From positions 620,001 to 684,000 of the forward strand of contig JBBFLD010000001.1 in assembly GCA_037481715.1 (NCBI GenBank): a DNA stretch of 64,000 nucleotides, read 5' to 3'. Below are positions 17,933 to 28,200 of this stretch, piece after piece. The translations under genes and the position numbers were made by a program. Within the stretch, counting starts at the first letter, position 1; the number at the start of each line of letters is the position of its first letter. This DNA comes from Rosettibacter sp037481715 (GTDB lineage Bacteria; Bacteroidota; Ignavibacteria; Ignavibacteriales; Melioribacteraceae). The notes beneath the pieces were generated by a model. It did not search any database and was not told the origin of the DNA. It worked only from the letters and a program-made list of their open reading frames with translations.

Positions 17933-20900
17933 TTATCTAATAACTGCAAGTTTACCAAGTGCACTATCTTTTAATTTTCCATCAGAAGATTCAACTAAAA
18001 TTTTATAAAGATAAGTTCCATTTGCAATTGAATTACCATCGTTGTCTTTTCCATCCCAATCAATTCTTACAAATTTATCGAGAATGTTTCTTTCTTCTAT
18101 TTCTTTAATTAATCTTCCTGCAACTGTATAAATTTTCACTTTAACATTTATTTCCGAAGCAATATTATGCTGAAATGTAAAAGTTGTAGATGACGAAAAT
18201 GGATTCGGGAAATTATAAACATTTCTGATACTTAATCCAACATCAGGCGAAACAACGGTAAAGTATGCATCTTCTGAAGAAAAATTGTTGAAAACATCCC
18301 ATGCTTTTATTGTTATCTTGTAATCACCCGGTTGAAATGAAGCAAATTTATATTTTATTACGCCCGATTTGCCTGCCGAATTTAAATCTCCAACAAAATA
18401 ATTAGTAAAATCGATAGCATTATTTTCATCATCATTGATAATACCTTCTAATTTATGACCAATACCTGCACCAGTTGTATTAATTCCGGTTTGATCTTTT
18501 AGTTTGACTATCAATGTAAAATCGGGATTTACTAAATAGGAATTTTCAAAAGATTCATTATCAAAGAAGATTTGGATTTCTGGACCTTTGCCATCATTTA
18601 CAGCATTTGGATTTGTTCCTCCTACAATTATATCTCCTGTGTAACCAATTCCATCTGTTTCATCATTAAAAATGTATGCAGTAATCTTTCCATTTTTATT
18701 TTCATAAGAAATATCTTTTGGGACTACAAATTCAGTTTGAAATTTTCCATCATTAACAGTAGTTCTGCCTCTGTAGATTAATCCTCCTGGCATTGTTACA
18801 GTATATTCCATTTCTTTGAATTCTACCAATTTATCAGAATCAAAAACACTTATGATAGCTTCTCCATTAAAATTTAGTTTTGAATTACGAGAATCTTTCA
18901 CTGTTCCATTAATTTTTACTTCGCCAAGTGCATTAATCTGAACAGATGAATTAAGAGTTTTCCCATTAATCGAATCAATAGAAGCTGATAAAATTGGTTC
19001 ATTTAATCTTAGGGCTGGATCACAAAACAGATGAAATTTTTCATCATTCTGTTGTGTTCTAATATTTTTTGTTAAATAGAAAGCTTTACCTATGCACATT
19101 GGCAAATTATCATTTTCACGACTGAATAAATAACCATAAAAAGTATTGTTAATTTCAGCATTAGCATCAGCATAAACTACACGAGCAGCTGTAAAAGCTC
19201 CAATTGCTCCACTGTTTGGCATATTAATCATAATTTCCGTTGAACTTTGTTCATCAGAGTCATCAAATTTGCCAAAGTCGCATGTAGCAGCGGTAAGGAA
19301 AAAATAATTTTGATTTTTCAATTGAGGAATTGTTGATGCTTTTTCAAAAACATATTCATGTGCCCAAGTATTTGGATTGCCATGACCAATCCAGTTTAAA
19401 ATTAATGTGCCATTATTAATTGCACTTATGATTGCTTTATTTACATCCGGCTTTCTTCTTCCTAATCCAGTATATACTGTTGGATAAGCAGCTAAATAAA
19501 TTTTATTCTGTGTAAAATACGTTGGAATTTTCACTAAGGATAAATATTCTGATTGTCTCGTATGCATATCTCCATCATCCTTCCCTAAAGCTTGAGGACC
19601 ATCATCTGCAACCAAAGTAATCGTTGAACGCCAGATACTTTTTTCAAGATTATTTTCATATTCAATAATTTTATTCACAACAGCCTGTGCATCTGTTTCT
19701 GATTGAACACACAATCTTCCAATTGCTAAATCAGCTTTCTTATCAAAACCTGAAACTCTTGCATAGTAATCATCCATTACGTAAGAAGCAATCTCATCTA
19801 AAGATTCTTGAGTTTGATATGTAGGAACAAAATTTTTATCAATGCTTTCTTTAATTGTATTTAGATAATCATAATCTCCATCCCCGAATAAAAGAACATA
19901 AAAAGGTTTAGTCTGCCAGTTATCATAAGCATACTTTAGAAAATTTCTAATGGATGTCGGATCAAGCAAACCTCCGGAGAATTCATTCATAATATCATCA
20001 ACATAAAAAATTGATGTTGATAATTTGTATGGTGATTGATTAGCTCTGTAATTAGCATATCGTTCAACTTGATTGCGGAAAAATTTATTGGAGATGATTA
20101 TCATTTCGCTACCAGAAATATTTTCAGTAATGTTTGTAACATTTATGCTTGTTCCGTTTTGTGGAGTTTTAAATGCATTTGGATTTACAGCTATATATTT
20201 AGATACCTTATTTTTTTCTTCACTGGATTGAAATTTTATTTCTCCTCCGCTTATCAAAGCACCATCAATTAATTTTACATCCCAGCTGTTTGTTACATCA
20301 AACACTAAAATATTACTGTTAGAAAAATTTGTAATTTTGTATTCAATGATACCTGTTGTATCTTTAGAAAAGAATAACAAATAATCGCCTGCTGCTTCTA
20401 ATTTTCTCTTGTATTCAATTTCAAAATAATCAAGATAAACTTTAACGCCAGCAGACGAAGTATTTATCGATATTTTCAAATTACTTCTTTCATCTATTAG
20501 ATTACCATCGTAATAAGCAGTGCCATAATCAGCTCTTCCGTAATAATAATCATATATTCTTGAAATTGAACCACTGTAAATTAATTTGTTGCTCTCGCTT
20601 ATAGAATAATTCACAATTGAAGTAGAAGTATTTATTAATCTAAAATTATAATTTACTCTTGAGTTTGGCAGAATCCCAGTTAATGTTGTTATGTAATTTC
20701 TGCTGTTTCTTGTGCCACTGAATTCATCTCCATAATATTCTCTTCCAGATGGTCCAACTTTTATGCTGTCCTTATCGTTGCTTTTATATGCAAATGTATA
20801 TTGCTGTTGAGAAACATTAGGCAAATTCAAAGAAGATTTTATAGAAACTCTTTTGCCGTTAGTCTTTCCAAAAGTCAACCAGTAATAACTTTTCTTTGTG

Positions 20901-21868
20901 TAAGGATGTTTTACTCTAACAATTTTTTTTGCGGATGGATCATATTCCCATACTTCTGCATTTCTTCCATAAAATAAAATGTAGTCGGATTGATCAAACT
21001 TGCCGTCACTTTCACCTGAGATATAAATTGCAACTTCTTTTAAGCCAATGTTACTTTGTGTTAAATAATTTTCTGGAAGAGCATAGCCACAAATGCTAAA
21101 AATCTGAATTGTTCTTGGATCGATAGTATTTACATCAATTCCTAAACTTTGAAGGAAATTTCTGTCAATTTTATAAATTCCTTCTTCAGTGATTTCGAAT
21201 CTATACCATGTTCCACTTGAAAAAACTGCCTTAGAGATTTTAAATAATTTTGATTCTGGAATCCCCCAATTCTTAGCTACATCCCAATTCAATATTACAT
21301 TACGAAGAAAATCTTCTTTAATCAATTCAGAATTTTCTTGAATTCTGCCAAAGTTAAAATTGATAATAATTTTTTTATAAACTCTTGTAATTTTATTTTG
21401 ATAATCAATATGCACTGGATAAATTTTTACTGATTGAACAGGAAGATTTCTAACTAATCCATATTCTCCAAATGTAACCAAATCGTTACTGAAAGAATTT
21501 TTATTTGAGAAGTAAATTATAGAATCTCTTTCTGATAAATTTTTAGGGAGATAAATTCCTGGAAATTCTTCGTATTCAGAAGAAATAATTTGAATTGTGT
21601 TTCCAAATTCTGAAGGCACACCAATATTTACTTGGCGAACAGGTAATTTTGGGCTTTCATCTTTTGAAATAAAATCTATGTAAGTATTTGGGATTGTAAG
21701 AGTGAAAAACTTTTCTCCATTCAGATATATGAAAGAGGTATCCAAAATAATTGGAGAATACTCAAATACAATTGAATTAGAATTAGAGGAGAGAACCTTT
21801 ATATCTTGAGCATTGATAACTACATTTAAAATAAAAAGGAGAAATATTATAGAGAATTTTGTTTTCAT
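17933..21868 (-). CDS. porU: T9SS sortase PorU (gingipain-family C25)
   Basis: Surface cysteine protease that cleaves the CTD signal from type IX cargo and attaches the cargo to the outer membrane. The 1311 residues have a signal peptide (MKTKFSIIFLLFILNVVINAQ), an N-terminal beta region, and a C25 caspase-like domain at about 600-970. The catalytic His829 lies in NWIGHGNPNTW and Cys863 in TAATCDFGKFD, 34 residues apart, close to the spacing in gingipains. The C-terminus (about 1215-1311; YNFPNPFSSSTTF, then KIYTVAGRLIKEI and GTYLYKILV) is itself a sorting-type domain, as in PorU of Porphyromonas. It leads the operon behind the promoter at 21932-21960. Confidence 0.92.
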   Translation of the reverse strand: MKTKFSIIFLLFILNVVINAQDIKVLSSNSNSIVFEYSPIILDTSFIYLNGEKFFTLTIPNTYIDFISKDESPKLPVRQVNIGVPSEFGNTIQIISSEYEEFPGIYLPKNLSERDSIIYFSNKNSFSNDLVTFGEYGLVRNLPVQSVKIYPVHIDYQNKITRVYKKIIINFNFGRIQENSELIKEDFLRNVILNWDVAKNWGIPESKLFKISKAVFSSGTWYRFEITEEGIYKIDRNFLQSLGIDVNTIDPRTIQIFSICGYALPENYLTQSNIGLKEVAIYISGESDGKFDQSDYILFYGRNAEVWEYDPSAKKIVRVKHPYTKKSYYWLTFGKTNGKRVSIKSSLNLPNVSQQQYTFAYKSNDKDSIKVGPSGREYYGDEFSGTRNSRNYITTLTGILPNSRVNYNFRLINTSTSIVNYSISESNKLIYSGSISRIYDYYYGRADYGTAYYDGNLIDERSNLKISINTSSAGVKVYLDYFEIEYKRKLEAAGDYLLFFSKDTTGIIEYKITNFSNSNILVFDVTNSWDVKLIDGALISGGEIKFQSSEEKNKVSKYIAVNPNAFKTPQNGTSINVTNITENISGSEMIIISNKFFRNQVERYANYRANQSPYKLSTSIFYVDDIMNEFSGGLLDPTSIRNFLKYAYDNWQTKPFYVLLFGDGDYDYLNTIKESIDKNFVPTYQTQESLDEIASYVMDDYYARVSGFDKKADLAIGRLCVQSETDAQAVVNKIIEYENNLEKSIWRSTITLVADDGPQALGKDDGDMHTRQSEYLSLVKIPTYFTQNKIYLAAYPTVYTGLGRRKPDVNKAIISAINNGTLILNWIGHGNPNTWAHEYVFEKASTIPQLKNQNYFFLTAATCDFGKFDDSDEQSSTEIMINMPNSGAIGAFTAARVVYADANAEINNTFYGYLFSRENDNLPMCIGKAFYLTKNIRTQQNDEKFHLFCDPALRLNEPILSASIDSINGKTLNSSVQINALGEVKINGTVKDSRNSKLNFNGEAIISVFDSDKLVEFKEMEYTVTMPGGLIYRGRTTVNDGKFQTEFVVPKDISYENKNGKITAYIFNDETDGIGYTGDIIVGGTNPNAVNDGKGPEIQIFFDNESFENSYLVNPDFTLIVKLKDQTGINTTGAGIGHKLEGIINDDENNAIDFTNYFVGDLNSAGKSGVIKYKFASFQPGDYKITIKAWDVFNNFSSEDAYFTVVSPDVGLSIRNVYNFPNPFSSSTTFTFQHNIASEINVKVKIYTVAGRLIKEIEERNILDKFVRIDWDGKDNDGNSIANGTYLYKILVESSDGKLKDSALGKLAVIR

Positions 21869-21931
21869 CAGAACTATCTTATTAATTAACTCTTACCAAT
21901 TATTAGTTCAAGAATAGTAAATAAACTCTCT

Positions 21932-21960
21932 ATAATATATCTCCATAAATTTGGTGTCAA
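21932..21960 (-). promoter_or_regulatory. predicted promoter of the porUV operon
   Basis: Minus-strand TTGACA (21955-21960), a 17-base spacer and TATTAT (21932-21937): a nearly ideal housekeeping promoter about 65 bases upstream of the porU ATG. A second TTGACA lies at 21984-21989 with a poorer -10 at about 21961-21966, so tandem promoters are possible. Confidence 0.65.
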
Positions 21961-22014
21961 ATTTAGACAAAATGAATGTAACTTGTCAAGCTAATAATTT
22001 GAATTCATGAATAA

Positions 22015-22584
22015 TCAAAGTCCAAGCAGTTCTTTATTTTTTCTCATTGCATCAATACAAAACTGAATGTGTTCTTCGAGAGGAATTCCTAAGTCCTGTG
22101 CCCCTTTAATAATATCCTCTCTGCTTACGGCTCTTGCAAATGCTTTATCTTTCATCTTTTTAATAACGGATTTAACTTCAACTTCATCAATTGTTTTTGA
22201 TGGTCTTACATACGCAACTGCAGTTAAAAATCCGGCTAATTCATCACATGCGAATAAAACTTTTTTCAACAAAGTATCTCTTGGAACATTTGTATAATCA
22301 GCATGAGATAAAATTGAATCAATAAATTCCTGTTCGAATCCTAATTGTTTTAAAATTTCTGCGCCTTTGTAAGGATGTTCTTCTGCTGTAGGATATTGTT
22401 CATAATCAAAATCATGAAGAAGAGCAACATTTCCCCAGTAATCAATATCTTCACCAAATTTTTCTGCATATGCACGAACACATGATTCTACTGCATAAGC
22501 ATGTTTTAAAAGATTTTCGCTTTTAGTATACTGTTTTAATAACTCAAGACAGTAACTTCGATTGTGCATTAAATCATTATTCAT
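22015..22584 (-). CDS. HD-domain phosphohydrolase
   Basis: A 189-residue soluble HD-superfamily metal-dependent hydrolase. The metal site is visible: His28, the HD pair at 57-58 in VALLHDFDYEQYP, then HPYKGAEIL at 70-78 and SHADYT near 92-97. Proteins of this size and pattern are usually annotated as HDIG or YedJ-like hydrolases; the substrate is unknown. It sits after nth with a 21-base gap and before the porU promoter, so it is the last gene of the ferredoxin-nth unit. Confidence 0.75.
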   Translation of the reverse strand: MNNDLMHNRSYCLELLKQYTKSENLLKHAYAVESCVRAYAEKFGEDIDYWGNVALLHDFDYEQYPTAEEHPYKGAEILKQLGFEQEFIDSILSHADYTNVPRDTLLKKVLFACDELAGFLTAVAYVRPSKTIDEVEVKSVIKKMKDKAFARAVSREDIIKGAQDLGIPLEEHIQFCIDAMRKNKELLGL

Positions 22585-22605
22585 AGTAAACTCTTGTTTA
22601 ATTTA

Positions 22606-23250
22606 TTAAATTTTACATGACGGACAATATTTGCAAATTATACATTCCGAGCATTTGGGTCGGCGTGCTATGCAAATTTTTCTTCCATGATTAATTAAAA
22701 GATTTGAGGATACAATCCAATATTTTTCAGGAAGCAATTCTTTCAGCTTAAACTCAATTTTAACAGGGTCGCTTGTATCAACAAATCTAAGAAGATTAGT
22801 TAATCTTGTTACATGAGTATCAACTGCAATTGAGGGAATATTAAAAGCATTGCCTGCAACAACTGATGCAGTTTTTCTTCCTACGCCTGGCAATTTTACA
22901 AGTTCATCAAAATTATCAGGCACTTTACCATTATATTTTTCAACAAGTGCTGAACAACATTTAATTATACTTTTTGTTTTTTGTTTATAAAATCCAGTTG
23001 AATAAATATCTTTTTCAATTTCTTCTGGAGGAACATTTAAAAAATCCTGAGGCTTTTTGTATTTCTTGAATAAATCTTTGGTAACTAAATTTACTCTTTC
23101 ATCTGTGCACTGTGCAGAAAGAATTGTTGCGATTAACAACTGAAATGGATTTGAATAATTGAGTGCGGTTTTAGCGTTTGGATATTCTTTTAATAGTAAT
23201 TCAATAATTTTTTTTATTCGTTTTTTTTCTTCTTCTAAATTATTGCTCAT
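22606..23250 (-). CDS. nth: endonuclease III (DNA glycosylase/AP lyase)
   Basis: Removes oxidised pyrimidines and cleaves at abasic sites in base-excision repair. The 214 residues carry the helix-hairpin-helix LPGVGRKTASVVAG (120-133) with catalytic Lys126 and Asp144 in AVDTHVTRL. The [4Fe-4S] loop is C193-x6-C200-x2-C203-x5-C209, exactly the family spacing, with two extra cysteines (206 and 212). It overlaps the end of the upstream ferredoxin gene by 11 bases, implying translational coupling. Confidence 0.95.
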   Translation of the reverse strand: MSNNLEEEKKRIKKIIELLLKEYPNAKTALNYSNPFQLLIATILSAQCTDERVNLVTKDLFKKYKKPQDFLNVPPEEIEKDIYSTGFYKQKTKSIIKCCSALVEKYNGKVPDNFDELVKLPGVGRKTASVVAGNAFNIPSIAVDTHVTRLTNLLRFVDTSDPVKIEFKLKELLPEKYWIVSSNLLINHGRKICIARRPKCSECIICKYCPSCKI

Positions 23251-23572
23251 TAAATTTTTTTTCTTTGATTAATAATCTTTCAACAGGTTTGTTATTTAAA
23301 ATATGACTCTGAATTATCTCTTCAACATCATCAATTTTTACATTGCCATACCATATTTGTTCAGGGTAAACCACAATTACAGGACCAAATTTACATGCAT
23401 CAAGACACCCAGAAGAATTTGCTCTTATTTTCGAGTTCATACCTAATTCTTTTAATCTTACTTTAAAAAGTTCTCGAACAGCAATAGAATTTTTATCTGC
23501 ACAGCATCCTCGCGGGTCATTGTTATCTCTTCTATTTTCACAAATGAAGATATGTTTTTCGAATCTTGCCAA
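23240..23572 (-). CDS. thioredoxin-like [2Fe-2S] ferredoxin
   Basis: A 110-residue protein of the thioredoxin-fold ferredoxin family (Aquifex Fd1 type). Candidate cluster cysteines are Cys11 (HIFICENRR), Cys23/Cys24 (RGCCADK), Cys57 and Cys61 (SGCLDACKFG), close to the family spacing; one of the 23/24 pair is spare. The PVIVVYPEQIWYG segment is the usual edge strand. It is the first gene of a unit with nth, whose start lies inside its 3' end, and could plausibly feed electrons to redox enzymes, but no partner is evident. Confidence 0.88.
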   Translation of the reverse strand: MARFEKHIFICENRRDNNDPRGCCADKNSIAVRELFKVRLKELGMNSKIRANSSGCLDACKFGPVIVVYPEQIWYGNVKIDDVEEIIQSHILNNKPVERLLIKEKKFNEQ

Positions 23573-23872
23573 TATTTTTACTCAAGAATTAGAAAATATT
23601 CTGATGTAATTTTCTTTACAAAGCAACAAGAATTAATATATTAACTTTTGAATACGAGATTCATAACAAAATACAATTTTTCATAAAAATGATAATCTTC
23701 GAATAAATGTTAAAATCAAATAACAAAAAATTATTTCTTATACGGAATCAGCTTTTAGATGAAATAGTGTTTTCAATCTTTACAGTAATTAAAATCAATT
23801 AGTTTACATTATTTTTCAAAGCAATCTTTTCAAAAGAAGCTATAATTTCTATCCAAAATAATTTTTAGATTA
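23573..23872. other. non-coding gap between ferredoxin gene and tRNA-Glu region
   Basis: About 300 bases with no supported gene on either strand; every possible frame is short and broken. It is very AT-rich. It must hold the ferredoxin promoter, but I could not identify a convincing -35/-10 pair. No terminator hairpin is obvious after the tRNA remnant. Confidence 0.6.
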
Positions 23873-23934
23873 GTAGCGCATACGGGATTCTTCCAAAGGA
23901 ATCCCTTCGGGAGAACCCGTGATCTCCGCCTTGA
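23873..23934 (-). pseudogene. partial tRNA-Glu copy with a 22-base insertion in the T loop
   Basis: This segment repeats 40 bases of the adjacent tRNA-Glu (3' anticodon arm through the 3' end, matching 23951-23990) without mismatch, but is split after the T-arm GGGTTC by a 22-base insertion at 23891-23912. It lacks the 5' half, so it cannot fold as a tRNA. The insertion creates self-complementary arms: GGGATTC pairs with GAATCCC, and TCCC-GAA-GGGA forms a small hairpin. An AAAATAATTT stretch lies 17-18 bases downstream of the 3' end in both copies, suggesting a tandem duplication of tRNA end plus flank. Confidence 0.75.
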
Positions 23935-23951
23935 AAATAATTTAAACTCCG

Positions 23952-24025
23952 TAGCGCATACGGGATTCGAACCCGTGATCTCCGCCTTGAGAGGGCGGCG
24001 TCCTAAACCACTAGACGAATGCGCC
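23952..24025 (-). tRNA. tRNA-Glu (anticodon CTC)
   Basis: A 74-base cloverleaf. The acceptor stem GGCGCAT pairs with ATGCGCT (first pair G-U), the anticodon stem CCGCC/GGCGG holds the loop CTCTCAA, and the T arm is ACGGG-TTCGAAT-CCCGT. The discriminator is A and CCA is not encoded. The anticodon CTC reads GAG. It is preceded by a good promoter. Confidence 0.95.
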
Positions 24026-24041
24026 ATTAAGAACTAAAGCA

Positions 24042-24070
24042 AAAATAGAATTACAATTAAGCAATATCAA
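24042..24070 (-). promoter_or_regulatory. predicted promoter of tRNA-Glu
   Basis: Minus-strand TTGATA (24065-24070), 17 bases, then TATTTT followed by TG (24042-24047). It also fits the Bacteroidota pattern TTG-N20-TAnnTTTG. The expected start is about 10 bases before the tRNA 5' end, and it lies just after the stop of the aldo/keto reductase gene. Confidence 0.55.
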
Positions 24071-24071
24071 A

Positions 24072-25019
24072 TTATAATTCCATTTCTTCTAATAGTTTTG
24101 AAATCTCATTCATTTCATCATCTGTTAGGACATAATTATCAGCCTGTATGTTTTCGAGTACCTGTTGACTATTTCTTGCCCCAACTATTGCTGCAGTTAC
24201 AGCTTGATTTTTTAATACCCAAGCTACAGCTAAATTACCAACAGATTTATTTGACCTTTCTGCAATTGGTCTAAGCTTATTAACAAACTCCAAAGCTTTT
24301 GATAAAAATGGTTCTTGAAACATTCTGTTTTTTCTTCTCCAGTCATCTTCAGCAATTTTATTTATGTCAAATTTTCCAGTTAATAATCCAGCTTGCATTG
24401 GGCTATAAACTATAACTCCAATATCGTTTTGAAGACAATATGGAAGGATTTCTTTTTCAATATCTCTTCTTAATAAACTGTAAGGAGGTTGAAGTGATTG
24501 AACTCTTGCAATCTTCATACATCTTTCTAAGAGCGGGACATCAAAATTGCATACACCAATATATCTTACTTTCCCTTCTTGTTGTAATTCTACCATTGTT
24601 CCCCATGAATCTTCCACAGGTGTATTCGGGTCGGGCCAATGAAATTGATATAAATCAATGTAATCAGTTTGAAGTCGTCGTAAACTATCATCAATTTCTT
24701 TTCTAATACTTTCTGGTTTTAGATTAACTACAGCATTTCCTTTCCCATCATTTAGCATTCCGCATTTTGTAGCAATAAAAACTTTGTGACGAATCCCCTT
24801 CAAAGCTTTTCCTACTACTTCTTCAGAATGTCCGAAGCCATAAACTGCTGCAGTATCTATCCAGTTTATTCCATTATCAATTGCTGTGTGAATTGCTTTA
24901 ATAGATTCATCATCATCAACTTTTCCCCAGCCATATTGCCAAGGTCCTCCGATAGCCCATGCACCAAAACCAATAGAAGTAATAAAAGGTCCATTTTTAC
25001 CTAATTGACGTGTTTGCAT
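24072..25019 (-). CDS. aldo/keto reductase
   Basis: A 315-residue NADPH-dependent carbonyl reductase of the aldo/keto reductase superfamily. The catalytic tetrad is present: Asp55 and Tyr60 in DTAAVYGFGHSE, Lys85 in ATKCGM, and His126 in DLYQFHWPDP. The C-terminal cofactor segment AAIVGARNSQQVLEN is typical. Members of this clade are often general-stress proteins (YhdN/IolS-like) with broad substrates, so no specific substrate is claimed. It lies alone between two tRNA genes. Confidence 0.9.
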   Translation of the reverse strand: MQTRQLGKNGPFITSIGFGAWAIGGPWQYGWGKVDDDESIKAIHTAIDNGINWIDTAAVYGFGHSEEVVGKALKGIRHKVFIATKCGMLNDGKGNAVVNLKPESIRKEIDDSLRRLQTDYIDLYQFHWPDPNTPVEDSWGTMVELQQEGKVRYIGVCNFDVPLLERCMKIARVQSLQPPYSLLRRDIEKEILPYCLQNDIGVIVYSPMQAGLLTGKFDINKIAEDDWRRKNRMFQEPFLSKALEFVNKLRPIAERSNKSVGNLAVAWVLKNQAVTAAIVGARNSQQVLENIQADNYVLTDDEMNEISKLLEEMEL

Positions 25020-25094
25020 ATCAACTCCTTTTATAAAAAATAAGATTTGTTAAATGAAGATAAATGAAAGGATTCATAAAGAACTTAAATTTTG

Positions 25095-25167
25095 CTGCCC
25101 CGTCAGGGCTCGAACCTGAAGTCTTCTGATCCAGAGTCAGACGTGTTGCCAATTACACCACGGGGCA
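25095..25167 (-). tRNA. tRNA-Gln (anticodon CTG)
   Basis: A 73-base cloverleaf: acceptor stem TGCCCCG/CGGGGCA, anticodon arm TCTGA-CTCTGGA-TCAGA, T arm TCAGG-TTCGAGC-CCTGA and discriminator G, as usual for tRNA-Gln. CCA is not encoded. A possible promoter just upstream has TTGAAA and TAATTTTG but with a 19-base spacer, so it is only weakly supported. Confidence 0.95.
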
Positions 25168-25245
25168 AAAATCACTTAGCAAAATTAACAAAAATCATTC
25201 ATATAATTTCAACCTAACAATTTTTTAATCAATTATTTTTCAAAA

Positions 25246-28200
25246 TTAATTTCCAATTATGTTTAGATTGATTGGATTATCATTAATATCCCATACTTTT
25301 GAATCTGATGAATCAACAATTTTAATTCTCAATAACGATGAGGGCAATAATTCTTTAACAGTACCAAAAATAAAGTCCCAACCATAAGCACCTGTTGAAG
25401 GATAATTTGTTACTATAGGTTTCCATGTTCCTTCTGCCCCATTTTGAATGCTGTAATAAATATTAACATTGCCAGAGATTGCATAACTTGTCCATTTAAT
25501 TAACAATGGCCAGTGAGTTGAAGGTTTAGGATTCTGCATTTCATCAGCTGATAAGTAGAAATATTGTCCGCCATTAGGATATTCAATTCTAATTTTCTTA
25601 CTTGAATGAATTGAGAAATATCCATCAGATTCATCAATTGCAGTTACACCAGGGTCAGCTGAAGAAATCCTAATTTTACAATTGTCCGAACTGTCGGGTC
25701 GAATTAAATCTTTATGACCAGGTGCCCAGATGAAAATGCCATCATTCTCTGTGCTTTCAGCACCAGGCACTGTATGCCAACTTCCTCCACCATTTGTTGA
25801 CCATTCAATCTTAACTTTCTGAATATTATTAGCATTCCATTTAATTTCATAAGGATGATAATTTTGATAATCTGTTGTTGATGCATTAGCTTTGGTTGCT
25901 AACCATTGCTCGCCGCCATTTGGAACTATTACATTAATTGTTGGTGCAGGTTTAACTTTGAAGACGCCATCAGTATAATCCATTGGGGATCCATCAACAG
26001 CATCACTTATTCGAATTACATAATTATCAGATACAACAGAAAAACTTGCTTCGTATGAACGAATTCCATTACCTTCATCAGTTCCTGAAACACTATCAAC
26101 AAGAACTACCCAATCAGATTTATCTGTAGAATTATAAGGATTGAATTCAATCTTTACATATTCAATTCCAGTTGATCTCCATTGGATTTTGAATTTTTCT
26201 CCTGAAAGCAACTCAACACCTGAATAAGGATATATTACTTCAATAGATTGACTTGGCTGAATTGTAAATGTAGCATTACTTTCATCAGATGGTTCACCAT
26301 CTGCTGCATCTCTTACTCTTACTTTACATTGCGTTGAATTAACTGTTGGAATTGGATTCCACTCATAAGAACCAGAACTTGGAATACTCTTTGCAATTGG
26401 AATCCATGTTAATCCATTATTAATTGTGTAATCAATGTCAACATTGTTAATTCCCTTGGAATCCCATGTAATATTTTTTGAAGTACCTGACTGCCATCTT
26501 TCACCGCCATTAGGAGATATTATTCTGATAGATTGAGTAACCTGATTTGAAATCTGGAAGTTGTTATCAGATAAATCGTAAGGTACACCATCTTCAGCAT
26601 CACTAATTTTTATTTTACATTGATTAGAATTAACGTTTGGAATATCATTCCAGATATACGAACCTATACTTGAGATACTGTTAACAATTGTTGTCCAGCT
26701 GCCTCCTCCATCTGTTGTATATTCTATCTTAACATTTTTAATATTTTCTGATTCCCATCTAATTTCTTCTGGGGTTCCATAATTCCAGCTTTCTCCACCG
26801 TTAGGTTCCAATACTTTTACTCTTGGCTCAGGTTCAATTGAGAAGAAGTTGTCACTTTCATCGGATGGATATCCATCCTGTGCATCACTAATTCTAATTT
26901 TACAATTTGTAGAAGCAGTGCTCGGCACTATTGCCCAATTATAAAATCCCGTGCTTGGTGTGCTGTTTACAATTGTATTCCATGAAATTCCATTATTTGT
27001 TGTATATTCAATTTTTACATTTGTAATTCCTGCTGCATCCCATGTTATGTTAAATGAAGAGCCTGCAGTTAATTTTTCTCCGCCGTTTGGACTTGTTACC
27101 CTTATTAATTGATTCCCTTTATTGATAATTGTAAAAACATCATCCGAAACATCTGCAGGGATTCCATCATCAGCATCACTAATTCTTATTTTGCACAATA
27201 ATGAACTTACATTTGGTATCTGATTCCAGCTGTATACTCCATCACTTTCAGTTCTATCAACAATTGTATTCCAGACTGCACCATTATTTGTTGTGTATTC
27301 AATTTTCACATATTCTATATTTGTTGATATCCATTTAATGTTATCACTTGACCCGGCATACCATTCTTCTCCGCCGTTAGGTGTTAATACTGTAATCTTT
27401 GGTTCAGGCAATACTGTAAATGTTCCATCACTTTCATCTATTGGAGAACCTCTGTCGTAATCAAAAATTCTAATTTTATATTGATTGGATGGCGAGGTAA
27501 AACTTGCAGCATATTTTCCATTTGATGGAGCTTTTTCAACGAGTTTATCCCATGTAATTCCATTATTTGCTGTAAACATAATTGTTACATTTTCAACTCC
27601 GATTGATTGCCATCTAATTGTATCTAACACTCCAGCTGTCCATGATTCGCCACCGTTTGGATATAAAACTTTAATTTCAGGTTTAGGAATAATTTTAAAT
27701 ACTTTTTCACTTTGGGAAACAGGGTCGCCATCTTCTGCATCACTTATTCTAACAAGACATTGTGTTGACAAAGTATTTGGTACACTCCATTCATAAGCAC
27801 CTGAGTTTGGTAAATTATTAATTATTTCATTCCATGTTAAGCCATTATTAGAAGAATATTCTATTTTTACTTTAGTAATGCCAACTGAAGACCATGTAAT
27901 ATTTTGTGAAGTTCCAGCTTGCCAGCTTTCACCTCCATTAGGACTAATAATTTTTATTGATTGACTTATTTGGTTTGTTATTTCAAATGGTTCATCAGAA
28001 ACATCCCATGGCTCTCCATCTTTTGCATCATATACTCTAACTTTACACAATTTTGAATTAACATTTGGAACCTCCTTCCATTCATAAAAACCTATGCTGG
28101 GGTATGACTCGATAATTGTATTCCAGTTATAACCATTATTTGTAGTGTAAGCAATTTTTACATTTTCAACATTTTCTGAAATCCACTCAATTTTTTGAGA

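Noticed and set aside
23830..24027. A 65-codon open frame across tRNA-Glu and its partial copy
   Set aside because: It is the translation of tRNA sequence; the repeated SNPVCAT residues come from the T arm and 3' end. Not a gene.
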